In this document: one piece after another, positions 57,881 through 64,000 of the stretch
Layout: every line of letters begins with the position of its first letter
Position numbering within the stretch: the stretch's first letter is position 1
Origin: Corynebacterium oculi
GTDB lineage: Bacteria; Actinomycetota; Actinomycetes; Mycobacteriales; Mycobacteriaceae
Direction: 5' to 3'
NCBI RefSeq assembly: GCF_001412105.1
Contig: NZ_LKST01000002.1
Location: 372,001 to 436,000, forward strand
Length of the DNA stretch: 64,000 nt
Program-made: the position numbers and the translations under genes
The notes under the pieces: generated by a model
Seen by the model: only the letters and a program-made list of their open reading frames with translations
What the model was told of the DNA's origin: nothing
The model's database searches: none

Positions 57881-58485
57881 AAATATCCCTTCAACATTGC
57901 TTCGAGCTCCTTGGCCCATTCTTCTTCCGAGCCTATGTGGGAACTCATGGTTTGAGCAGAAAGAACGAGGGACTGCAAAACCATAAAGATGTGAGTGGCA
58001 ATCACATCCGGGTCGCCGCCGCGCATGGAGGAATCGGCGCGCTGCATGCGCGATACCACGTTCTTGATGAATCGGATAAGCACTTCCTGGCTTTCCCCAA
58101 AGCGCTGAAACTGGTAGGTCAAGAGCAGTTCCGGGCTCTTATTGAGTACCTGAATCAGAAACTCATTGTGCCGGGCATGTCGCGCGATCTCCACCAGGGA
58201 GCGGCACAGAGCATGGGAATCCTGCGGGAGCGGATAAGCGACATCCACCAGCCCCACGATCTCTCTGGTGAGAACTTTGCGGGCAAGGTTCTCCACGTTG
58301 CCAAAGTAGGAGTACACCGTGGGGCGGGAAACCCGGGCGCGCTTGGCCACGGCGACCATCGTGGTCTTCCTGATCCCGCGCTCCATAAAGCACGCGCGGG
58401 CCGCAAAAAGGATCTCTTCCTCCGCTTCCGTTCGCCTGCTCTGCGCAGTAGACGCAGTGCTTATCACAAAATCAGTCCTCCCCAC
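57871..58485 (-). CDS. TetR-family transcriptional regulator
   Basis: 204 residues from a GTG overlapping the stop of the YhgE gene. The N-terminal DNA-binding domain is EAEEEILFAARACFMERGIR then VAKRARVSRPTVYSYFGNVE. The C-terminal ligand domain is helical and divergent. Its place inside the lipid cluster and the large palindrome at 63405-63437 at the head of that cluster suggest it is the local repressor. The ligand may be an acyl-CoA or glycerol metabolite; not established. Confidence 0.9.
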   Translation of the reverse strand: MGRTDFVISTASTAQSRRTEAEEEILFAARACFMERGIRKTTMVAVAKRARVSRPTVYSYFGNVENLARKVLTREIVGLVDVAYPLPQDSHALCRSLVEIARHARHNEFLIQVLNKSPELLLTYQFQRFGESQEVLIRFIKNVVSRMQRADSSMRGGDPDVIATHIFMVLQSLVLSAQTMSSHIGSEEEWAKELEAMLKGYLCQ

Positions 58486-60485
58486 TAGCCCGCTTCCACG
58501 GCCTGCATGCGCTGCGTCGTGTCCGCCGCGTGCCGGCCGGCTTCCGCATTGTGCTTTGCCCGCACCGAGCGCACCAGGAAGGTCAGCGCCAGGGAGATCA
58601 GGATGGACAGAACCAGGCCCGCCACGCCCAGCCAGAAGGTGCCGTCAAGGGCGCCGTCCGTGGCCCGGATGAAGCCGTACCGGGCGTAGGTCATCGGGTG
58701 TACGCCGTGGAAAATGCGCAGAGCGCTGGGCGTGAGTTCCAGCGGCCACACGCCGCCGAAGGAGAAGGCGCCGTAGCCCAGGAAGCCGAGAGCAAAGATG
58801 CCACCCACGAGCCTGCCAAAGAGCACCCGGAAGAACTGGTACACCGCCGCGCCGCACATGGCCATCAGGGCGAAGATGAACAACGTCGCTCCCCAGTGCA
58901 GGGGCTTCCACCCCATCGTGGCGGAGAGACCCGCAAGGATCAGCAGGATCGCCATGTTCACCGCGGAGGTCAGGAGGAAGGCCTTAACGGCGGGCAGCGC
59001 CGTCGAGCGCTTACGCCCAATCAGGTCTGGAAGCAGGATCGAGGCGAAGGCCATGAGCAGGAAGCCAAAGACCAGGATCAGGATCATGGACACGCCGCCC
59101 GAGAGGGTGAGGCTGGTGGGATCATGCACGTCCACCTGGGTCTGCACCGCGTGGTTATTCTGTGCGTCGTACAGGATCGGCGCGGCGATCTGCTTCGCGG
59201 AGAGCGGCACGGCGTTGATCTTCGGGGCCTGCTTGGATCCCTCGGCCAGGCCCGTGGAGAGTTGCACGGTGCCATCCTTGAGTTGGCGCGTGCCGTCGTT
59301 GAGTTGCAGGGTGCCGTCGTAGAGCACCCCCATGCCGTCATCCACCTGCACGATGCCGTCGCCCAACTGCTTCTGGCCGTCGTTGAGCTGCAACAGACCA
59401 CTGTGGAGCTGCTGCTGGCCGTCGTTGAGCTGCAACAGACCACTCATGTACGGCGAGGAGGGGTCGGTGAGGTTGCTGCGCACCTCGGCGGTGCCCGCCT
59501 TGAGCTTGCGCAGCTGGCCCGCCATGTTCTCCGGGTTGTTGTTATTGAACTGCCCCAGCGTGCCGGCGATCTGATCCGCCTGCGCACCCAGGCCCACCGC
59601 GCGCATGGTGTCCAGCACCGGCTGGAGGCTCGTCACCGCGTTCTGCAACTGATCCATCAGGGGAATCAGCGCGCCGGTGAGTTGCCCCACGCCATCGTCA
59701 ATCTGCACCATGCCGTCGCCCAGTTGCTTGGTGCCGTCCAGGAGCTGCCCCTGGCCGTCCACCAGCTGCTTGGAACCGTCGAGCGCCTGGGCCTGGCCGT
59801 CCACCAACTGCTTGGAACCATCCCTAAGCTGTGTGGTGCCGTCCTTGAGCTGGCCCGCGCCGTCCACGCCCTGGGTGGTGCCGTCGTGCAGCAGGGTCGC
59901 GCCGTCGTCGAGCTGCTTGGCGCCGTCGGCCGCCTCGCCCAGACCAGCGCCCAGCTGGTTCATGCCGTCGAGGATCTGCTTGGCGTACCCTTCCTGGATT
60001 CCCTGGGCCACGCCCTTTTGAATCTCGGAGACCAAGCCATTGGTGAGCAGCGGCGCGTTCGTGCCGTTGAAGTCGTTGTAGGAGATCTCCACCACGGGCT
60101 GCTTGGGCTTATCGTCAATCACCGTGACCACGTCCTGGAAGAACTTCTCCGGGATCTCCACGGTGAACAGATAGGTGCCCTTGGCCAGGCCCTCCTCCGC
60201 CTCGGAGGCGCTGACCTCCACGAAGTTCAGGTATTCCGTATCCAGCAGGCCGTCCACCACCTGCTGACCGAATTTTTCCTGCTTGCCGGCCTGCATCGCG
60301 CCTTGATCGTTATTCACCACGGCCAGTTGCACGTCGCGCAGGTAGTGGCGGGGGTCCCACATGGACCACATGTACGCCACCGCCACGATCAGCGGCATCA
60401 CGAGGAGCACAACGATGAGCGTTCGAGAAAAAGCACCGCTCGGACGCCAATCAAGCATCCGGGATAGCCGGGAAGATTTACTCAT
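58485..60485 (-). CDS. YhgE/Pip-type membrane protein
   Basis: 666 residues. N-terminal membrane segment (TLIVVLLVMPLIVAVAYMW, about 22-40), a long outside domain, and about six C-terminal segments (from about residue 475). The outside domain has two blocks of 7-residue repeats of the form QLxDGxx (about 182-263 and 347-415), predicted long helices or coiled coils. This is the YhgE/Pip architecture (phage-infection protein, type VII-linked membrane proteins, ABC-2-like permease end). It may move or sense lipids or a surface partner. Directly upstream of tetR, overlapping. Confidence 0.88.
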   Translation of the reverse strand: MSKSSRLSRMLDWRPSGAFSRTLIVVLLVMPLIVAVAYMWSMWDPRHYLRDVQLAVVNNDQGAMQAGKQEKFGQQVVDGLLDTEYLNFVEVSASEAEEGLAKGTYLFTVEIPEKFFQDVVTVIDDKPKQPVVEISYNDFNGTNAPLLTNGLVSEIQKGVAQGIQEGYAKQILDGMNQLGAGLGEAADGAKQLDDGATLLHDGTTQGVDGAGQLKDGTTQLRDGSKQLVDGQAQALDGSKQLVDGQGQLLDGTKQLGDGMVQIDDGVGQLTGALIPLMDQLQNAVTSLQPVLDTMRAVGLGAQADQIAGTLGQFNNNNPENMAGQLRKLKAGTAEVRSNLTDPSSPYMSGLLQLNDGQQQLHSGLLQLNDGQKQLGDGIVQVDDGMGVLYDGTLQLNDGTRQLKDGTVQLSTGLAEGSKQAPKINAVPLSAKQIAAPILYDAQNNHAVQTQVDVHDPTSLTLSGGVSMILILVFGFLLMAFASILLPDLIGRKRSTALPAVKAFLLTSAVNMAILLILAGLSATMGWKPLHWGATLFIFALMAMCGAAVYQFFRVLFGRLVGGIFALGFLGYGAFSFGGVWPLELTPSALRIFHGVHPMTYARYGFIRATDGALDGTFWLGVAGLVLSILISLALTFLVRSVRAKHNAEAGRHAADTTQRMQAVEAG

Positions 60486-60569
60486 GCCTAGATTCCTTTC
60501 TCCACTTCCCTCACAATTCCTGCTATGTGGGCCTGATTACGGCCCGGGCTAAAGCCAGTTCGGGGCCAG

Positions 60570-61502
60570 CTAAGGGCGAGGTACCAGGTAATACCCCATT
60601 CCCGGCACGATCTCGCATTCCATCGGGCTCGGGAAGTACTTATCTCCATCGGCGTAGGCATTGATGCCCGGCATTTCCACCCGCACCTTCTTCGCCCGGT
60701 ACTGGCGCACCTCGTCCAGCCCCTCAAAATCACCGGAGAAGATCCGCCCCACGTTCAGGGCGGCCTTTCTGCGGGTCATCTTCGTGGCGATGGAAATATC
60801 AAAGAGGCCGTCATAGTGATCGGCATCCGGGCACACCTGCATACCGCCGCCATAGGTGCGGGTATTACCGATGGCGCAGAGCGTGACGTCCCCCTCAAAG
60901 GTTTCCGCCCCATCATCAAAGATCAGCCGCGTGGGCAAGGAGTGGAAGTTCAGGAACTCGATGGCAATGGCCAACACGTAGCGCGGCTCCCCGGAGGGCC
61001 ACGGGATGCGGTTGGTGCGATCAGTCACCAGAGAATCAAACCCCGCGCAGGCGATCGTGCCAAAGTACCGCTCCTGGCCGTCATCGGTGCGCATAATGCC
61101 CAGGTCGGTGCGTGTGGTGTAGCCCTCCACGATCACCTTGGCCGCCCTCCGGGGCTCCAGCGGGATCTTGTACTCCCGGGCGTGATCGTTACCCGTGCCG
61201 GCGGGAATGATCCCCAAGGGGGTATCGCTTCCCGCCTGCTCCTGGAGAGCCAGGCTAATCAGCCCATCGCCGCCGCAGGCCACGAGGGCATCGATGGAAT
61301 CATCCTCGATCATCTCCTTCGCCAATTGCCTGGAAGCCGCCGGGGAAGAGCCGGAAATACTCACCACGTCCACGCCATACCGGTAAAAGGCCTTCTTGGC
61401 CTCTTCCGCCGCCGCCACGGCCTTACCCTTACCGGCTGCGGGGTTAGTCAAGAGGGCAATGCGCGATATTTCGCTACGCCCCATCTGATACGTATCACTC
61501 AT
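60570..61502 (-). CDS. Diacylglycerol-kinase-family lipid kinase
   Basis: 310 residues from the ATG at 61502 (MSDTYQMGRSEISRIALLTN), with AAGGAAAT before it. NPAAGKGKAVAAAEEAKKAF and CGGDGLISLAL are the nucleotide loops; PAGTGNDHARE and the C-terminal YADGDKYFPSPMECEI complete the catalytic domain. Phosphorylates diacylglycerol or a related lipid, recycling it to phosphatidate. An in-frame upstream extension is low-complexity and was excluded. Confidence 0.92.
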   Translation of the reverse strand: MSDTYQMGRSEISRIALLTNPAAGKGKAVAAAEEAKKAFYRYGVDVVSISGSSPAASRQLAKEMIEDDSIDALVACGGDGLISLALQEQAGSDTPLGIIPAGTGNDHAREYKIPLEPRRAAKVIVEGYTTRTDLGIMRTDDGQERYFGTIACAGFDSLVTDRTNRIPWPSGEPRYVLAIAIEFLNFHSLPTRLIFDDGAETFEGDVTLCAIGNTRTYGGGMQVCPDADHYDGLFDISIATKMTRRKAALNVGRIFSGDFEGLDEVRQYRAKKVRVEMPGINAYADGDKYFPSPMECEIVPGMGYYLVPRP

Positions 61503-61728
61503 ATTCTTATTTCCTTCAACTTGTGTATCCACACGGCGCTCGGCGGCTCGGTAGTCCGGCGTACTGGCTTTCACCACCTTTTGCCGCCTGGGATCGCTGC
61601 CTGGGCTCACCGCCTGGGCTCGCCGCGCAGATTCCGGGTTACCGAGGGCCCTAAAAGCACTGAGGCTACTGAGGGCACCGGGCGCTCGGTATGACCGCAA
61701 TGTCATTGCAGGTCTACCTCGCGAGCGC

Positions 61729-61763
61729 CCGGATTCAGCCTAGATTCCCTAGCCACTCCGGGC
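61729..61763 (-). other. Hairpin between the flavin oxidase and lipid kinase genes
   Basis: CCCGGA and TCCGGG at the ends, with CCTAG/CTAG pairing inside, just after the oxidase stop codon. No T tract follows on the minus strand, so it is more likely a processing or partial-termination site. The rest of the 264-bp gap shows nothing definite. Confidence 0.45.
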
Positions 61764-61766
61764 TAA

Positions 61767-63395
61767 CTAAAAAAGCTTCTCCGGATTGAGAATCCCCGCG
61801 GGGTCGAGGGTCTTCTTCACCGAGGCCAGGATGGTGGCCCCCAGTTCGCCCATGTCTGGTTGTACCCACGGGCGGTGATCGGTTCCCACGGCGTGATGGT
61901 GGGTGATGGTGGCCCCGTTATCCACCATGGCCTTGCAGGCTGCCTCCTTAGCCTTCCACCATTGGCTCGCGGGATCGTCGCCGCGCTGGCCTGCAATGAT
62001 GGTGAAGTACAGGGAGCACCCGCCCTCGTAAACGTGGGAGATGTGGCACATGATGATCGTCGAGCTGCCGGATTCCGCCAGGGAGGTGCCCACGGCCTCG
62101 GTCACGGCCTTCTTCACCCGGTCGATGTTGGACCACTCGGTAGCGGTCTCGAAGGTCTCGCACACCGCCCCCTGATCCAGCAGGCCATCGCGCAGCACCG
62201 GGGCGCCAAAGCGGCCGCGCTCCCACTGCCGCACCGGCCCTTCCCCACGGGATACGCCGCCGAGGGAAAGCAAAAGGTTGCGCGTCTCCTCATGGCGGGC
62301 CGCCGTGTGCTCCGGGGTGCCCTCGTACATGGTCAGCAGCAGGCAGCCGGAATCGGCGTCCTCGGAGTCACCGATTTTGTCGGTGGAGGAAAGGTTGATG
62401 CTGGACTCGATCTCATCGGAAAGGCGCAGCACCGTCGGTCCGGTGCCCGTCTGCGTCACCCGGCGCATCGCATCGGCACCGGCAGCAAAGGAGGGGAAAC
62501 TGAAGGCCTCGTAGCGCTTGACCTCAGGAATCGGGTGCACGCGCAGGCGCACCCGCGTAATCACGCCGAGGGTTCCCTCGGAACCGAGGAAGAGTTGGCG
62601 CAGGTCGGGGCCCGCCGCCGAGGCGGGGGCCTGGTAGCCCACGCGCGTGATCCCCACCGGGGTCACCACCGTGAGCTCCCGCACCATCTCATCAAAGCGC
62701 CCGTAGCCCGCGGAGTTCTGCCCAGAGGAGCGGGTGGCTGCGTAGCCGCCGATGGAGGCGTAGGGGAAGGATTGCGGAAAGTGCCCGATCTGCAAGCCGT
62801 GCTTGGCCAGCTTCAACTCCGCGTGCGGGCCGGAAAGGCCCGCGCCCAGGGTGGCCTCCAAGGAAACGGTGTCCACGTCTTCCAGCTGGTCAAAGCGCGC
62901 CAGATCCAGGCTGATTACCGCCCGCAGCCCCCCCGCCTTGGGGGCCACGCCACCCACCACGCTCGTGCCGCCGCCAAAGGGAACCACGGCCACGCGCTGC
63001 TCGGTGCACCAGCGCAGCAACTTTTCCACTTCCTCCTCGGTGCCGGGTGCCACCACGGCATCCGGTGCGTCGATCACTCGCCCGGAGCGCCAATCCAGCA
63101 GATCGGGGTAGGACTTACCGCGCGCCCGGCGCATCCGCTGTTCGTGCTCGGTACTCACGTATTGCTTACCGACGATCCCCCGCAGCGCCCCCAGATCCTC
63201 CTCCGAAAGGCGCACCTCGCTGAGGCGAATGTCCTCGGCGGGAATGCGGTTGACCTCATCGGCATCGGCCCCCAGCACCGTGGAGACCAGCTTGCGCACG
63301 CTGCCGGACAGCGGCTTGGACTCCTCCGGGGTGCCCCACAGGTTATGGGACATGGGAGGGAGAGGAATGCCGGAATAATCAGAACCAGTAGTCAT
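61767..63395 (-). CDS. FAD-binding oxidase, alkyl-DHAP-synthase type
   Basis: 542 residues from the ATG at 63395 (a GTG two codons upstream is possible). FAD-linked oxidase fold: VVPFGGGTSVVGGVAP binds the pyrophosphate, and PYASIGGYAATRSSGQNSAG and FLGSEGTLGVIT follow. The C-terminal histidine cluster THHHAVGTDHRPW is characteristic of alkyldihydroxyacetonephosphate synthases. The mycobacterial equivalent lies beside glpD1, a TetR gene and a lipid kinase (as I recall, Rv2249c-Rv2252), matching this cluster. It may make an ether-type lipid or oxidise a hydroxy acid; activity is unproven. Confidence 0.88.
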   Translation of the reverse strand: MTTGSDYSGIPLPPMSHNLWGTPEESKPLSGSVRKLVSTVLGADADEVNRIPAEDIRLSEVRLSEEDLGALRGIVGKQYVSTEHEQRMRRARGKSYPDLLDWRSGRVIDAPDAVVAPGTEEEVEKLLRWCTEQRVAVVPFGGGTSVVGGVAPKAGGLRAVISLDLARFDQLEDVDTVSLEATLGAGLSGPHAELKLAKHGLQIGHFPQSFPYASIGGYAATRSSGQNSAGYGRFDEMVRELTVVTPVGITRVGYQAPASAAGPDLRQLFLGSEGTLGVITRVRLRVHPIPEVKRYEAFSFPSFAAGADAMRRVTQTGTGPTVLRLSDEIESSINLSSTDKIGDSEDADSGCLLLTMYEGTPEHTAARHEETRNLLLSLGGVSRGEGPVRQWERGRFGAPVLRDGLLDQGAVCETFETATEWSNIDRVKKAVTEAVGTSLAESGSSTIIMCHISHVYEGGCSLYFTIIAGQRGDDPASQWWKAKEAACKAMVDNGATITHHHAVGTDHRPWVQPDMGELGATILASVKKTLDPAGILNPEKLF

Positions 63396-63404
63396 GGTCA
63401 CATC

Positions 63405-63437
63405 ATGACACTTTTACACTTTCTGTAAAAGTGTCAT
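63405..63437. promoter_or_regulatory. Large perfect palindrome, probable repressor operator
   Basis: ATGACACTTTTACA and TGTAAAAGTGTCAT are perfect 14-base arms around CTTTC, ending 10 nt before the flavin-oxidase ATG. The size, symmetry and place fit a TetR-family operator. The tetR gene four genes downstream is the natural candidate. Confidence 0.75.
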
Positions 63438-63627
63438 CCCGGGAGGCGTGGGTCACACTCTATGGAACGGGGTATATGCGCTGGTGAGGGGAGTTCCCGC
63501 GCGGCTACACCCTATCCCCTAAAGGGGGGATGACGGCATGGTGAGCGGTGGGGTGTTGGCCTTCACCCTCAGCGGTTACAGCATTCCCCACGCTACTGTC
63601 CACGGGAATTTCCCCGTGCCTACCCCG
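63438..63627. other. Non-coding gap
   Basis: No credible gene. It contains the upstream side of the operator and, at 63601-63618, a CACGGGAATTTCCCCGTG palindrome that could end the PIN-gene transcript. Two G-rich tracts (CCCCTAAAGGGGGG near 63515) form a further short stem. Confidence 0.5.
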
Positions 63628-64000
63628 TCATCGACACAATGACCACCTTCTCCTCACCTCCGCAGCAAAGGATTCAGCCCCACACTTTTCCAATCTATTG
63701 AGCACATCCCCCACAGATAGACAAGGATTCCTCGTTGCCGCCGACTGAAGTTCTAAAGCACCCATGACCTCGCATGGATAAAGGTTCCACTGATTCATGA
63801 AGAATTCATCGGGGATTTCACTCGCATACCAAACTTAGAGACTTCCTCCTCAGGAAAGTCCTTTAGATTCGCAGTCACAATAAGGTCAGCCCCACCCCGT
63901 ATCCCCGCCGCCACTACATGTCGATCACGCAAATCAGGCAGCTCTATCAAGTGAACTAAATTTTCCCACCCCACCACACAGGCATCATCAAAAGCCTTGT
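63628..64000 (-). pseudogene. PIN-domain protein (VapC-like), frameshifted and cut by window edge
   Basis: Entering from the right edge, the frame reads KAFDDACVVGWENLVHLIEL, then LRDRHVVAAGIRGGADLIVT and NLKDFPEEEVSKFGMRVK, the acidic PIN signature (DxRDRHV, ADLIVT, DFP). It then stops at 63795. In the next frame the expected family ending continues: IPDEFFMNQWNLYPCEV, ALELQSAATRNPCLSVGDVL, FAAEVRRRW, stop at 63628. One base missing near 63818 (GTGAAATCC for GTGGAAATCC) explains this. The usual role is toxin-like RNase; an antitoxin would lie to the right. Confidence 0.75.

Overview
The window is a stretch of chromosome from a high-G+C member of the genus Corynebacterium (or a close mycolate-bearing actinobacterium). 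The evidence is a corynomycolyl (antigen-85-type) transferase, mycothiol genes (mshA and a mycothiol-dependent formaldehyde dehydrogenase), the senX3-regX3-gpmA-mshA order, sdhCAB, lpd, a BldC-like regulator, the tiny ribosomal protein bS22, and an AmtR-type operator in front of urease. I cannot name the species from sequence alone. Only one short block (about 14.97-16.08 kb) is visibly A+T-rich.

Layout. 0-1.4 kb: ureABC (ureC runs off the left edge) behind an AmtR-like box, and a frameshifted helix-turn-helix gene. 1.5-13.6 kb: one long minus-strand heme block, hemA-hemC-(small protein)-cobA/hemD fusion-hemB-two small membrane proteins-a P-type-ATPase-like protein that has lost its catalytic motifs-hemE-hemY. 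13.6-23.2 kb: glutaredoxin-like protein, HAD phosphatase, A+T-rich membrane protein of unknown function, bS22, BldC-like regulator, proC, an Ala/Pro-rich membrane protein, ppx, a Cys-rich conserved protein, and an RloA/RloB (AbiL-like) defence pair whose rloB has an in-frame TGA. 23.2-35.6 kb: regX3-senX3, gpmA, mshA, fadD, a C15-peptidase-like gene, murB, a lipid-binding LmeA-like protein, a degenerate DeoC-like protein, DUF2516, DUF445 and a 29-residue membrane peptide.

35.6-41.4 kb: sdhCAB with a DtxR-like box upstream, then lpd. 41.4-45.7 kb: the most distinctive block for surface biology. It holds a 36-residue peptide, an acidic protein built of about 14 ELSSGDN units with a recent 102-bp tandem duplication, a secreted mycolyltransferase, a class F sortase and a small secreted protein. 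45.9-52.4 kb: Wzx-like flippase, two family-2 glycosyltransferases, DUF2304, a DsbA-like protein, a UDP-sugar epimerase and a frameshifted MFS transporter. 52.5-56 kb: panBC, a metallo-beta-lactamase-fold hydrolase and mycothiol-dependent formaldehyde dehydrogenase. 56-63.4 kb: a lipid/glycerol-phosphate cluster (flavin oxidase of the alkyl-DHAP synthase type, lipid kinase, YhgE/Pip protein, TetR regulator, glpD, small protein) headed by a perfect 14-bp-arm palindrome. The right edge holds a frameshifted PIN-domain gene.

Cross-cutting observations: (i) the exact 14-mer GCTTATCGACGCCC occurs four times, plus near-copies, and looks like a short dispersed repeat that also sits inside two coding genes; (ii) at least nine genes start about 6-8 nt after a TANNNT box with no Shine-Dalgarno, the signature of leaderless transcripts; (iii) four accessory genes are each broken by what looks like one lesion (three by an apparent single missing base, one by a TGA), so either accessory genes are decaying here or the assembly carries small errors. 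No tRNA, rRNA, CRISPR array, transposase or prophage was seen.
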